64,000 nt of DNA from Paeniglutamicibacter sulfureus (GTDB taxonomy: Bacteria > Actinomycetota > Actinomycetes > Actinomycetales > Micrococcaceae), in assembly GCF_030512175.1 (NCBI RefSeq), contig NZ_JAULBL010000001.1, forward strand, positions 310,001 to 374,000. Direction: 5' to 3'. Numbering within the stretch: the first letter of the stretch is position 1; each line of letters opens with the position of its first letter. The position numbers and the translations under genes are program-made. The notes beneath the pieces are model-generated. The model did not search any database and had not been told where the DNA came from. It saw nothing but the letters and a program-made list of their open reading frames with translations. Of this stretch, positions 44,704 through 54,168 are shown piece by piece.

Positions 44704-45476
44704 ATCCGTTCGGTAACCGCCCCAAAAGCCGGAGGAACACCAAGCCAATGCCCCTTCCTGCAGGCGTCACGATTCGCCGCGCCTCATCCTCCGATCTTTC
44801 CCTGACGGGCCACTGGCAATGCCGGTACCTCCGCGACGGGTTGTTTCCCCGGCTGGGTCCCAGGTTCGTCCGGCACTGGCATGCGACCTTCCTCGACGCA
44901 CCGCGCGGGTTCGCATTCATCGCCGAAGCCCAGGGCCCGGACGGCCGGGTACCGTTGGGCTTCCTCTTCGGCTCCAGCGACCAGCTCCGCCACGTCGATG
45001 ACGTGCTCCGAGTGCACCGGACGCGGCTGGCCGTCCAGGGCGGCCTCGCCCTGGTGATTCGGCCCAAGCTGTTCCTGGGATTCTTGCGCACCCGCGGCAG
45101 GTCCTACCTCAGACGACTGCTCAAGCGACCGGTCACCGTGGTGGCTCCTGCGGCCCCCCGTGTGCCTGTGTCCGTGCCTCGTGTCGCTGTCATCACCGCT
45201 CTTGTGGTGCATCCGGAATCCCGGGGCCACGGCGTGGGCGAACGGCTGGTGAAACATTTCCTCTCCCAGGCTTCGGACGCTGGGGCGCCGTTGGCCGAAC
45301 TGGTGACCAAGGCAGGTCCGGGCGGAGCCGGGCGCTTCTACGAACGGCTCGGATGGGCACCCGTGCATGCACATACAACTAAGGACGGAGAAACAGCGAA
45401 GACCTATCGTGTCGATTTGTCCCAGGGGAAACCCGAGGGGGATCGCCCTTCAGCGCAGGAGTTGCCGCCGGAGTAG
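44700..45476 (+). CDS. GNAT family N-acetyltransferase
   Basis: GTG 44700 overlaps the preceding stop and has GGAG five bases upstream, giving 258 residues; ATG 44748 is an alternative. The acetyl-CoA-binding motif A is VHPESRGHGVGERLVKHFLSQA, and the C-terminal RFYERLGWAPV is the usual beta-bulge region. A central insert (FLGFLRTRGRSYLRRLLKRP) is basic. It is the last gene of the DUF6153-DUF305-BNR cluster. Substrate unknown. Confidence 0.85.
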   Translation: MNPFGNRPKSRRNTKPMPLPAGVTIRRASSSDLSLTGHWQCRYLRDGLFPRLGPRFVRHWHATFLDAPRGFAFIAEAQGPDGRVPLGFLFGSSDQLRHVDDVLRVHRTRLAVQGGLALVIRPKLFLGFLRTRGRSYLRRLLKRPVTVVAPAAPRVPVSVPRVAVITALVVHPESRGHGVGERLVKHFLSQASDAGAPLAELVTKAGPGGAGRFYERLGWAPVHAHTTKDGETAKTYRVDLSQGKPEGDRPSAQELPPE

Positions 45477-45773
45477 TCACCGAGCAGTCATTGGCCGAAC
45501 CTTGGTTTGTGCCCGGACCCCGCCCTTCGTGATCTCCGTGCGAGCGCCCATCGTCCACTGGTATCCGCTCGCCCAAGAACACCATCGTGTCCAACAGCCG
45601 GATAGGGTTTGGCGAGCATCTGCTACATGAGGCACCGATCGAATGTGCGAGTGCTCTCGAAGAGTTCCGGCGAAGTCTTCATAAATGGCCATGAGGCTCA
45701 CATACTGATTTGACGGGACCGTCCCCGTTGCGGGGCGGCCGAAATGCTGGACGCGTCAGAGCAGGAGTCCCTC

Positions 45774-47237
45774 ATGAATTCCAAAGACAGATCGCAGTCA
45801 ATCATGCGGCGGAAGCCCATCGACGAGATCGAGGAAGAGAACAAACACAGCGGCCTGCACAAGTCTCTCGGACTGTGGCAACTGACCGCAATCGGCGTCG
45901 GCGGCATCATCGGCGTCGGCATCTTCTCCTTGGCGGGCCTGGTGGCCCACGGCAGCGATACCGAGCCCGGCGTCGGCCCCGCCGTGCTGATCTCCTTCCT
46001 GATCGCCGGCCTGGCATCTGCGGCTGCGGCCCTGTCATACGCCGAGTTCGCCGGCATGATCCCGCGCGCCGGCTCGGCCTACACCTACGGGTACGTGGCC
46101 CTCGGGGAAATCATCGGCTGGTTCATCGGCTGGGACCTGTTGCTCGAATACATCGCCATCGTGGCGGTGGTGGCCATCGGCATCTCCGGATACTTCGATG
46201 CCTTCCTCGCCGGCATCGGCATCGACCTGCCAGACTGGGCCGCCTCCACCGCCGACGAAGGCCGCGGCGGCATCGTCAACATCCCCGCCATCGTCGTCTG
46301 CGTCCTGGTGACCTGGATCCTCTCCCGCGGGACGCGCACCTTCGGGCGCTTCGAACTGGTCGCCGTCGCCATCAAGGTCGTGCTGATCCTGTTCATCATC
46401 GGCTTGGGCATCTTCTACATCAACACCCAGAACTACGACCCGTTCATGCCCAGCGGATTCGGCCCAGTCGTGGCCGGCGCCGCTACCGTGTTCTTCGCGG
46501 TCTTCGGCTACGACGCCATGAGCACGGCGGCAGAGGAGTCCACCGACGGCAAGAAACACATGCCCAAGGCCATCATCTTCTCCCTGATCATCGCCATGCT
46601 CCTCTACGTCGCCGCAACGCTGGTGCTCACCGGCATGCAGAACTACCAGGACATCGACCCGACCGCCGGATTCGCCTCCGCATTCAACGGCGTGGGGCTC
46701 CCGGTCATCGCGACGATCATCTCAGTCTTTGCTGTCCTGTCCATCCTCACCGTGATGCTCACATTCCTGCTGGGCGTCACCCGCGTCTGGTTCTCCATGA
46801 GCCGCGACGGTCTGCTTCCGGGCTGGTTCTCCAAGACCGACCGCCACGGAACCCCTCAACGCGTCACTTGGATCGCCGGCATCGCCTCCGCCTTCCTGGC
46901 CGGCGTCTTCCCCATCAAGGCCGTCGCGGACCTGACCAACATCGGCATCCTGGCCGCCTTCGTGGTGGTCTGCCTCGCCGTCATCATCTTCCGCTACAAG
47001 AAGCCCGACGCCCACCGCACCTTCCGGCTCCCCTTCATGCCGGTGGTCCCGGCCTTCGGGGTGCTGGCCTCCGGATTCCTGATGCTGCAGCTGCACTGGG
47101 AAACCTGGCTCAGGTTCGGCGTCTGGCTCGTGGTCGGCCTGGCCATCTACTTCTTCTACGGCCGCAAGCACTCCCTCATGAACCCGAACAGCCCGCGACA
47201 CGACGAACGCGTGGTCCTGCCCCACGGGGATACCTAG
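45774..47237 (+). CDS. APC family amino acid permease
   Basis: The 487-residue transporter has about 12 membrane helices. The conserved GVGGIIGVGIFSLAGLVA in TM1 and the FAVFGYDAMSTAAEE region in TM6 identify the cationic-amino-acid-transporter branch (YfnA/CAT-like). VTRVWFSMSRDGLLPGWF is a further APC signature. AGGAG lies six bases before ATG 45774. Single gene; the substrate is probably an amino acid or polyamine. Confidence 0.92.
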   Translation: MNSKDRSQSIMRRKPIDEIEEENKHSGLHKSLGLWQLTAIGVGGIIGVGIFSLAGLVAHGSDTEPGVGPAVLISFLIAGLASAAAALSYAEFAGMIPRAGSAYTYGYVALGEIIGWFIGWDLLLEYIAIVAVVAIGISGYFDAFLAGIGIDLPDWAASTADEGRGGIVNIPAIVVCVLVTWILSRGTRTFGRFELVAVAIKVVLILFIIGLGIFYINTQNYDPFMPSGFGPVVAGAATVFFAVFGYDAMSTAAEESTDGKKHMPKAIIFSLIIAMLLYVAATLVLTGMQNYQDIDPTAGFASAFNGVGLPVIATIISVFAVLSILTVMLTFLLGVTRVWFSMSRDGLLPGWFSKTDRHGTPQRVTWIAGIASAFLAGVFPIKAVADLTNIGILAAFVVVCLAVIIFRYKKPDAHRTFRLPFMPVVPAFGVLASGFLMLQLHWETWLRFGVWLVVGLAIYFFYGRKHSLMNPNSPRHDERVVLPHGDT

Positions 47238-47614
47238 GCCGCCACGGAGCAGTATTTTGCAGACCCATCCCCACCGCGAAGACGTGCTCCGAAGAAGCCG
47301 GGCACTACCTGAACGACAAGATGCAGCCCTGGTGGGATCACCAGGTTGGTGCCATGTGCCGACGCTGCGCCCACAAGCCGATGAGCTGGCTGTGGGTTGT
47401 CCCCGTCCACGGCGGCAGGGGACATCTTGGCCCGAGCGAAACGGGCGGGAAGTGAAATCCGTTGAGCCATTCTCTATCAGATAGTTTGATAAGTGAGAGA
47501 ACCCGGTTCGGAGTCCTGCAGATATTGAAGGGTCTCCGCAGCCGAGGATGCCAGCAGGGGGTGCCCATCAACTGGAACTCATTGAACCAACACCTACTCC
47601 GGCAGGCCCCTGAA
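47238..47614. other. Intergenic between convergent genes, no gene seen
   Basis: Lies between the permease (+) and a membrane protein (-). Short frames lack start signals; no clear terminator hairpin was recognised. Confidence 0.4.
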
Positions 47615-48199
47615 TCATCCTCTGCGTGTCAGTCTAGGCAGCACATCGGTGACGTCGTCCTGGGCCCGGAAGGCAGGGACAGGGAAATTGCCGGCAGCGA
47701 TCTGTAACTTGACCTGCTCAAGCTCAATTTTGAGCTGGTCAACGGTGGCACGGTACTTTTCGAAGTCCGCTTTCCGGCGCCGGGCACGGTTGAAACTGAT
47801 GATGGCTGCGACGACCGCCAACGGGAATGACACCAGCAGGGCCCAGCCGGACGTGGCAAAGAATTCAAGCGCTACGGGAACTGCCTGCTTGAACGCCAGG
47901 AATTCGTTCACCCCGCCAATCACTGACTGCAGAGCCGAATCCAAGGGGGCCAAATACTCCCCCACGACGGGCGTCCCGGAAAACGACGGAGCGCTCAGCG
48001 ACGGTTCTGCCCCGGCAGACCAGCGCGAATCACCAATATGGCCTAGGACGTACATCCCGGCACCAGCATTGAGTGCCGCGAAAAGCACGACGGAACCGAG
48101 CGCGGTCCAATGGAGACTGCGCCAGCGCAAGATTCCGAACACAAGCAAGTAGGCGGCGGCGATACCCCACGAATAGATGTGGAACTGATCGCGGCTCAT
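47615..48199 (-). CDS. Hypothetical membrane protein with C-terminal coiled coil
   Basis: The 194-residue protein has helices at IAAAYLLVFGILRW, LGSVVLFAALNAGAGMYV and SGWALLVSFPLAVVAAIISF. A long extracytoplasmic loop lies between the second and third. The C-terminal part (RARRRKADFEKYRATVDQLKIELEQVKLQ) is a probable coiled coil. No family is recognised. ATG 48199 is chosen; TTG 48217 with GGGGAAG is possible. Confidence 0.7.
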   Translation of the reverse strand: MSRDQFHIYSWGIAAAYLLVFGILRWRSLHWTALGSVVLFAALNAGAGMYVLGHIGDSRWSAGAEPSLSAPSFSGTPVVGEYLAPLDSALQSVIGGVNEFLAFKQAVPVALEFFATSGWALLVSFPLAVVAAIISFNRARRRKADFEKYRATVDQLKIELEQVKLQIAAGNFPVPAFRAQDDVTDVLPRLTRRG

Positions 48200-48708
48200 G
48201 CTGCCCAGTAGATCCAATGACTTCCCCGCCCGTTGCCGTTGGAGTCAAGGTTTGCTCCAGACCGAAGCGATCCTATCCCAGTCATCCCCGGAATGCCGCG
48301 GAGGTTACTGGCGCAGAGACCTGAAGTTTGCAAGTGTCATCGATGCCTGGTTCTCGCAGGTTTCGTGAGCACCAGTGCGTTCACGAAACGGAGGACTGTC
48401 ACCTCCCGAGCCAAAGGACCTAGTGACATCTTCGACGCGGCCAGGAGGGTGGCCGATATGGATTGGCGCGCCAACGCACTTGATAATGCAAACATCACAG
48501 AGCTTCGAGATCGGCACATCCGAGTCCGGCACCGTCGTGCGTGGGCAAGAAGCCGCAAAAATCATGGCCGCTCCATCCAGCATCCGGCACTTGTATATGT
48601 GCAGTATTCAAAATTCGCGGCGGCGCAGATCCGACGGGGGCCCTGCATTCGGCTAGCCACGTTGTCGGGCACTCGCTTAGGGTGGAAAGTGGACGAAAGG
48701 AGCACTTC
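48200..48708. other. Intergenic, no gene seen
   Basis: Upstream of both divergent neighbours. A plus-strand frame (48233-48712) has a mixed composition and no start signal, and is not called. Confidence 0.35.
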
Positions 48709-49488
48709 ATGAAGAAAATCCTCATGGTTCTTACCAGCGTTTCCGAGCTCGGCGATACGGGAGAGAAGACCGGCTACAACGTGGCCGAGGCCGCACATCC
48801 CTGGAAGGTTTTCAAGGATTCCGGGCATTTCGTCGACTTCGCCTCGATCAAGGGCGGCCAGCCACCGCGCGACGAGGTCGATACCGAAGATCCCATCCAG
48901 GTTGCCTTCACGGAAGACGAGACCACCCGCGCCGGCCTCTACAACACGGCCCGGGTCGACGTCGTTGATCCCGAACAGTACGACGCGGTGTACCTCGTGG
49001 GAGGCCACGGCACCATGTGGGACTTCCCGGACAGCGAGGGCCTGCAGAACCTGGTGGCCAGCGTCTACAACACGGGCGGAGTGGTCGGCGCGGTCTGCCA
49101 CGGACCAGCAGGCTTGGTGAACGTGGAACTGCAGAACGGGCTTCGCCTCGTCGAAGGCCGAAGGGTGGCTGCCTTTACCAACGACGAAGAGGTTGCCGCG
49201 GGGAAGGACAAGGTCATCCCATTCTTCCTGGCAGACCGGCTGGAGGAACAGGGTGCCACCCACGTATCCGCGGGCGTCTGGGCGGAAAACGTAGTGGTGG
49301 ACGAACGCCTGGTGACCGGCCAGAACCCGGCCTCCGCTGCAGGCGTCGCCAAGGAAATGGAAAAGCTTCTGGCACAGATCATCCACCGGGAAAAGGCCGA
49401 GGAACAACATGAAGCCGAGGCCCTTCGCGCCGAGCATGACGCCGAGAAGGCCGCCAAGAAGGCGTCCGACGCAGCCACCGAGCACTGA
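48709..49488 (+). CDS. DJ-1/PfpI superfamily protein (Hsp31-like)
   Basis: The 259-residue protein matches the Hsp31/YDR533C branch, which has glyoxalase III, deglycase-like or chaperone activity. Landmarks are Glu27 in TGYNVAEAAHPW, VYLVGGHGTMWDFP, and the nucleophile elbow GAVCHGPAGL with Cys130-His131. The C-terminal 30 residues (REKAEEQHEAEALRAEHDAEKA) form a charged helix not usual for the family. AAGGAG precedes the ATG by six bases. Single gene. Confidence 0.9.
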   Translation: MKKILMVLTSVSELGDTGEKTGYNVAEAAHPWKVFKDSGHFVDFASIKGGQPPRDEVDTEDPIQVAFTEDETTRAGLYNTARVDVVDPEQYDAVYLVGGHGTMWDFPDSEGLQNLVASVYNTGGVVGAVCHGPAGLVNVELQNGLRLVEGRRVAAFTNDEEVAAGKDKVIPFFLADRLEEQGATHVSAGVWAENVVVDERLVTGQNPASAAGVAKEMEKLLAQIIHREKAEEQHEAEALRAEHDAEKAAKKASDAATEH

Positions 49489-50094
49489 CCTCAAGAACGC
49501 ACCACAGCTGGCGGCCACCCCGGACAACGGGCGCCCGCCAGCCGTCTTTTCCGACAAGTCCGCGCATCGCCAGGCCGGGATTGGACTGCGGTTTCCAATA
49601 TTTGTTGTCGTCCTCTTCGCGAAGCTAAACGTCACTGCGCCACTCATCAGGGGGGCCAGGGTGCCGGAATCTTTTAGCAGTGTCCGCAATAAAGGAACCT
49701 TGCCGTGCCACTCATTCCCAACAAGGCACGCCGGCTGCAAGCAGCACCGGAACGGACTCCCAGGAAGCCCGTCTCGGATCGGAAAAGGAAGGCTGTCGGC
49801 TGACTTCCTGTCTGCAGAGGGACATGCCAAAGTCTGTCGCTGCCACGAACATGGCCAACAGCTCCTTGGCAGAGGCTTCCCCACACTTCGAGGAATTGAT
49901 TCGGTTAAGCATGATCGGCATGTGGCATTTTGCCGGGTCCTTCGCCCAGAATTCGTCGCCTTGTGCTGTGTCGTCAGAGAACTCCCTTACAGTGAGCAGT
50001 GCTCACAGCGGTCCACCGGCTGTCCTGAACGATGCTGCGAGAGTCACTACTAGTTGCGCGTCGATAACCAGAGCCCCTTGGAGTTCTGATTTCG
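49489..50094. other. Intergenic at the accessory/core boundary
   Basis: No supported gene. A minus-strand frame at 49712-49921 (AKELLAMFVAATDFGMSLC) looks protein-like, but no family is recognised and it has no ribosome site. It may hold remnants of lost genes between the accessory block and rpsO. Confidence 0.4.
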
Positions 50095-50140
50095 GGCAAA
50101 AAAATTCCCCGGTTCCCTTTGACGGGAACCGGGGAATTTC
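50095..50140 (-). terminator. Terminator of rpsO
   Basis: A perfect 16-bp stem pairs AAATTCCCCGGTTCCC (50103-50118) with 50125-50140 around a 6-base loop. It is followed on the minus strand by a run of Ts, 9 bases after the rpsO stop. pnp is therefore not co-transcribed. Confidence 0.93.
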
Positions 50141-50148
50141 AATCAAAC

Positions 50149-50418
50149 CTAGCGACGCAGGCCGAGGCGCTCGATCAGCGCACGGTAACGCTCGATGTCG
50201 GCACCCTTGAGGTACGCGAGCATACGACGACGACGACCAACCAGGGCCATCAGGCCGCGGCGGGTGTGGTGGTCATGCTTGTGCATCTTCAGGTGCTCCG
50301 TCAGATCCAGGATGCGGCGCGACATCACGGCGATCTGGACCTCGGGGGAACCGGTGTCGCCTTCGCTGGTGGCGTAGGCCTTCATGATTTCCTGCTTGAT
50401 AGCGGCGTCTAATGCCAC
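50149..50418 (-). CDS. rpsO: 30S ribosomal protein S15
   Basis: An 89-residue S15 that binds 16S rRNA early in small-subunit assembly. GTG 50418 with AGGAG five bases upstream gives the standard (M)[16 protein letters not shown] start. [17 protein letters not shown] and [20 protein letters not shown] are intact. In most bacteria it directly precedes pnp; here a terminator and about 44 kb intervene. Confidence 0.98.
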   Translation of the reverse strand: MALDAAIKQEIMKAYATSEGDTGSPEVQIAVMSRRILDLTEHLKMHKHDHHTRRGLMALVGRRRRMLAYLKGADIERYRALIERLGLRR

Positions 50419-50587
50419 AATAACTCCTAGAGTTGTACCGCGTTTCAAAACACCGTCACCGGCAGGTGCACTCGCAACCGCGGACTGCAGCGGGCACCGC
50501 AGATAAGTCTAGCAAACGGATGCCCGCCCTCGGCACCCTTGCGACCCAAGCCACATGAGTGCTGGTGTCCGTCTTCGTGCTTGAACC

Positions 50588-51403
50588 TTAGGCGCGCAGG
50601 CGGGCCCGCCATGCATGGGTCAGGTACGGCAGGCCAAAGGGGACGCCGGGGACATGCCCGAGGTGGTCGAAGAGATACCACGTCAGGTTGTGTTCCACGC
50701 GGGCCCTCGTCGCCGCCCCGGCGCGCAGGTAGTAGCTGCGGGACTTGGCCAACGCAATGACCTGCTCAGGGGTCAACGCCTGTTCCCAGGTCCAGGCCCC
50801 GGATTCGGGCGCGTGGAACTCGGGACCCAGAGGAGGTACGAAGTCGGGGCGGTGCACATCCCCGGCATGCATGATCCGTGCCAATCGGTGGACCCAGGGC
50901 ACCGAGACATCAAGTTGGTTCCAGACCAAGGCGAGCTGGCCGTTGGGGCGCAACAACCGGGAGGCCTCGGCGCTGGCGGCCTTCGGATCCACCCAGTGCC
51001 ACGCCTGGGCATAGGTGATGACATCCGCACTCGAAGCATCCAGCCCCGTCTCTTCCCCGGTGCCGGGAACGGCGTCAACCTCGGGCAGCCGTTCGCGCAG
51101 CACGGCAAGCATGTCCTCGGAGGGTTCCACGGCGCCGACCTTCAGGCCGCGGCCCAGCAGCTGCGCGGTGAAGATCCCGGTGCCGGCCCCCACGTCCACG
51201 GCATCGCGCGCGGCCGGCGGCACCATGAAGTCCAGGGCGGCATCCGGATAGGACGGGCGCACGGCGTCGTAGTGCGCTCCCCCGGCCTTGAACGCCCTGG
51301 CCAGTTCCCGGCGGCGCTTGGCATCCATGGTGAACGCGCGGGCGGGCAACCCGGGGACCGGCCGCGGGGTTGCCCCGGTTGGCCCTGGGCCCGAATCAGG
51401 CAT
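50588..51403 (-). CDS. Class I SAM-dependent methyltransferase
   Basis: Motif I is DAVDVGAGTGIFTAQLLGRG and the post-I acidic residue is in VGAVEPSEDM. DVITYAQAWHWVD is the motif seen in the Methyltransf_11 group related to yeast Crg1. ATG 51403 lies inside the end of ribF and suggests translational coupling (271 residues); ATG 51328 (MDAKRRRELARAF) is the more conserved-looking start. Small-molecule substrate unknown. Confidence 0.85.
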   Translation of the reverse strand: MPDSGPGPTGATPRPVPGLPARAFTMDAKRRRELARAFKAGGAHYDAVRPSYPDAALDFMVPPAARDAVDVGAGTGIFTAQLLGRGLKVGAVEPSEDMLAVLRERLPEVDAVPGTGEETGLDASSADVITYAQAWHWVDPKAASAEASRLLRPNGQLALVWNQLDVSVPWVHRLARIMHAGDVHRPDFVPPLGPEFHAPESGAWTWEQALTPEQVIALAKSRSYYLRAGAATRARVEHNLTWYLFDHLGHVPGVPFGLPYLTHAWRARLRA

Positions 51404-52343
51404 CAAGAAGGACGGTACGGGTGCGTGCCACGTCCTCACGCATCTGTTCGATCAGTGCCTCGATACCGCGGTAGGCCACCATCGGTCGCAGGTGCTCGAC
51501 GAACTCCACCGCGACCTGCTGCCCGTACAAGTCGAAGTCCTCCACGCCCTCGGCCGGGCGGTCGATCACGTGGGCCTCCACCTGGCGGCTGACCCCCTCG
51601 AAGGTCGGGTTCGATCCCACGGAGATGGCGGCGGGCCAGCGCACCTGGGCCTCATCGACCAGCCACCCGGCGTACACGCCGTCGGCGGGGATGATGCCCG
51701 AGGCCGAAGGGTCAAGATTTGCGGTGGGGAATCCGAGTTCGCGGCCGCGCGCGGCCCCGTGCACTACCTCGCCGCGCATCCGGTGCGGGCGGCCGAGGAT
51801 CTGGGTGGCGGTGGCAACTTCCCCGCGGTTCAGCGCCTCGCGCACCCAGGTGGAGGACCAGCGGCGGTGCTCTCCCACGTCTTCGACGCCAATGACGTCA
51901 AACGCGTACTGCTTGCCCAATTCGACCATCGCGTCGAAGTCCCCGGTGTTGTTGCGCCCAAAGCGCACGTCGTGGCCAACCACCACGGTGCAGGCGTTCA
52001 GCGCGCCGACAATGACCTTGGCGACGAATTCCTCGGCGGTGGCCCGGGCAAAGTCCAGGGTGTAGCGGATCATGAGCAGTCCGTCGAGGCCCTCCTCGGC
52101 GAGGGTCTCGATGCGATCCTCGAGTCCCATGATGAGTTCGGGGGCGTCGTCGGGGCGGTGCACCTGGGACGGGTGCGGGTCAAAACTGATGGCAACGGCC
52201 TTGGCCTTGCGCTCCCGGGCGGTGGCCACCACGGCGGCGAGTACCTCGCGGTGCCCGCGGTGGACGCCGTCGAAGTTGCCGATGGTCACTACCGAGGGGC
52301 CGATGCCGGGCGGTACGGCTTCGAGGCCTTTCCAATAGTGCAC
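51396..52343 (-). CDS. ribF: Bifunctional riboflavin kinase / FAD synthetase
   Basis: Makes FMN, then FAD. The 315 residues from GTG 52343 comprise an N-terminal adenylyltransferase domain (VVTIGNFDGVHRGHREVL, AISFDPHPSQV, VVGHDVRFGRNNTGD) and a C-terminal kinase domain (VHGAARGRELGFPTANLD, PADGVYAGWL). GGAG lies four bases before the start; longer frames upstream are non-coding. Its position between truB and rpsO is standard for actinobacteria. Confidence 0.96.
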   Translation of the reverse strand: MHYWKGLEAVPPGIGPSVVTIGNFDGVHRGHREVLAAVVATARERKAKAVAISFDPHPSQVHRPDDAPELIMGLEDRIETLAEEGLDGLLMIRYTLDFARATAEEFVAKVIVGALNACTVVVGHDVRFGRNNTGDFDAMVELGKQYAFDVIGVEDVGEHRRWSSTWVREALNRGEVATATQILGRPHRMRGEVVHGAARGRELGFPTANLDPSASGIIPADGVYAGWLVDEAQVRWPAAISVGSNPTFEGVSRQVEAHVIDRPAEGVEDFDLYGQQVAVEFVEHLRPMVAYRGIEALIEQMREDVARTRTVLLDA

Positions 52344-52519
52344 GTTGCTCCTTCGCTGGTCATCCGGGCGGCCGCGTTGAGAGCGGCCATAACCATTATG
52401 AACGACAAATACGCCAAGTGCCGATTCCTGTGTCCACCTTGCGCCCATTGACGTGGCGTGGGACATAGGATGGGCGCGTGGCCGCAAATCCGACCGGCCC
52501 GTTTGGCAAAGGAGCCCTG

Positions 52520-53134
52520 ATGGCCGACTTGAATGAACTGCTTGACATGATCCCCCTTGACCAGCTCGGCGCGAAGCTGGGCGTCGATCGCGACACCGCC
52601 CGCGCCACGGCAGCCACGGCACTTCCCTCGCTGCTGGCCGGGCTGCAAAACAATGCCGCCTCCCCCGAGGGCGAGGACGCCTTGGCTTCGGCCATCAAGC
52701 AGCACGACGCGACATTCCTGGACGGCGGGGTCGACATCGACGCCGTTGACACCGCGGACGGCCAAAAGATCGTGCAGCACGCCCTGGGAGAGAACCAGCC
52801 GGCGCTTGCCTCACAGCTCAACGGCGCAGCACCGGGCGGAGTCGACCTGGGATCGCTGGTGCAAAAGGCGTTGCCGATCCTGGCCCCGATCGTCATGTCC
52901 TATCTGGCCAAGAAGCTGTCCTCCTCGCAGGGCGGGCTGGGCGGCATGCTCGGCGGGCTACTGGGCGGCCAAGGCGGGGCCGCAGGACAACAGCCCGGCG
53001 GCCTTGACCTCGGCGGGATCCTGGGCGGACTGATCGGCGGCGGAAACACCCAGCAACAGCAGCCCCAGCAGGGCCAGGCTGCCGGAAGCCTTGACCTCGG
53101 TGGAATCCTCGGCGGGCTTTTCGGCAAAAAGTAG
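52520..53134 (+). CDS. DUF937 domain protein with Gly-rich tail
   Basis: The 204-residue protein starts at ATG 52520 with GGAG five bases upstream. The N-terminal DUF937 domain (LDQLGAKLGVDRDTARATAATALPSLLAGL) is followed by DLGSLVQKALPILAPIVMSYLAKKL and Gly/Gln low-complexity repeats of the type LDLGGILGGLxGG. Function unknown. A long hairpin follows. Confidence 0.88.
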   Translation: MADLNELLDMIPLDQLGAKLGVDRDTARATAATALPSLLAGLQNNAASPEGEDALASAIKQHDATFLDGGVDIDAVDTADGQKIVQHALGENQPALASQLNGAAPGGVDLGSLVQKALPILAPIVMSYLAKKLSSSQGGLGGMLGGLLGGQGGAAGQQPGGLDLGGILGGLIGGGNTQQQQPQQGQAAGSLDLGGILGGLFGKK

Positions 53135-53153
53135 CCCGGTCTCCACAAACACG

Positions 53154-53209
53154 GGAGCCGGAGTTCCCTCGCGCTGCCCCCATGGGCGGGGCGAGGGAAC
53201 TCCGGCTCC
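53154..53209. terminator. Long bidirectional hairpin between convergent genes
   Basis: A perfect 19-bp stem pairs 53154-53172 (GGAGCCGGAGTTCCCTCGC) with 53191-53209. It lies between the DUF937 gene (+) and a membrane protein gene (-). Confidence 0.88.
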
Positions 53210-53225
53210 TTGCATCTGTGTGGAA

Positions 53226-53723
53226 CTAGGCCGCGGGCTGCGCCTGTCCGCCGTTCATGCGGTGGCGCGCCAGCCACCACAAGCCGATCAGCGGCAGCAC
53301 CAGCGGCACGTAGCCGTAGCCGGAACCGAAGTGTGACCATACGGCGGGGTGGGCAAAGAGGCTCGGCAGGACGAAGCTCAGCGTCCCGACCACCAGCACG
53401 CCGATGAGCTCAAAGAGCACCGCGTACCACGACAGCCTCCAGCTGCCCGGCTTCTTCGAGGCCATTGCGAGGGTCGCCACGATGTAGACCAGCCCGGCCA
53501 GGGCGCTGAGCAGGTAGGCCAGCGGGGCCTCGGAGAAGTCCATCAGGATCTGGTAGACGGCACGGACCGTGGCCGAGAGTGCCAGCACCCCGTAGACAGC
53601 GATGATGATCCGGCCCAGCCCGGAGCTGCGCCCTCCGTTGGAGCGCTGCTTTTTTCCCGCGCTGCGGGTCGCCGCGTCGGCAATGCGCGAACGCTTCGCC
53701 GTGTTCTTTCCCTGCTCGCTCAT
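53226..53723 (-). CDS. Conserved hypothetical membrane protein near truB
   Basis: The 165-residue protein has a basic N-terminus (KNTAKRSRIADAATRSAGKKQR) and four membrane helices: IIIAVYGVLALSATVRAVY, LAYLLSALAGLVYIVATLAM, WYAVLFELIGVLVVGTLSFVL and YVPLVLPLIGLWWLARH. ATG 53723 overlaps the previous stop (ATGA), so the pair is co-translated. Function unknown. Confidence 0.85.
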   Translation of the reverse strand: MSEQGKNTAKRSRIADAATRSAGKKQRSNGGRSSGLGRIIIAVYGVLALSATVRAVYQILMDFSEAPLAYLLSALAGLVYIVATLAMASKKPGSWRLSWYAVLFELIGVLVVGTLSFVLPSLFAHPAVWSHFGSGYGYVPLVLPLIGLWWLARHRMNGGQAQPAA

Positions 53724-54094
53724 GCCGGCAGTGCTCCGTCCCAAATTTGTTCCATCCTGTACAGCATGACAAAGACGATCGCCCCGGAGACCGCCAACAC
53801 CGTGTTCGAGTACCGCGACTTGTCGGTGACCGCCCAGATGAACGCGAGCGCCGGTATCAGCAGCGCCGTAAGCAGGTAACCCCAGAATTCCCACGGTTCC
53901 CCGCTGATCGGCTGTCCCCCGGCCTGTCGGATGGCCGCGGCGATCCCGTAGACCACCAGGAACACCTCCAGCAGCGCCACCGACACCAGGGCAAAGTCGT
54001 CCGGGTAGGTGCGGATGATGGTTGCCACCACGCCCAGCAGCACGGCCACGGCACACAGGATGGCCCCGGCAATAAAGAATCCGTCAACGATCAC
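53720..54094 (-). CDS. Conserved hypothetical membrane protein near truB
   Basis: The 124-residue protein has four hydrophobic helices, including GFFIAGAILCAVAVLLGVVATII and LVSVALLEVFLVVYGIAAAI. It lies between truB and the next membrane protein, whose start overlaps its stop. AAGGAGC before the ATG supports the start. Function unknown. Confidence 0.85.
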   Translation of the reverse strand: MIVDGFFIAGAILCAVAVLLGVVATIIRTYPDDFALVSVALLEVFLVVYGIAAAIRQAGGQPISGEPWEFWGYLLTALLIPALAFIWAVTDKSRYSNTVLAVSGAIVFVMLYRMEQIWDGALPA

Positions 54095-54168
54095 GGCGGA
54101 AGTTGCTCCTTAGAAGATATTCGTTCATCCAATACCCCGGCCACCGGTACCTTCCGGTGCGTGGGCAC

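Noticed and set aside
45710-47455. 581-codon plus-strand frame overlapping the APC permease
   Set aside because: Arg/His-rich shadow; the permease frame has clear membrane helices.
48233-48708. Plus-strand frame upstream of the DJ-1 gene
   Set aside because: No ribosome site, mixed composition, overlaps the real gene start.
49680-50210. 176-codon plus-strand frame
   Set aside because: Runs through the rpsO terminator and into rpsO antisense; no start signal or family.
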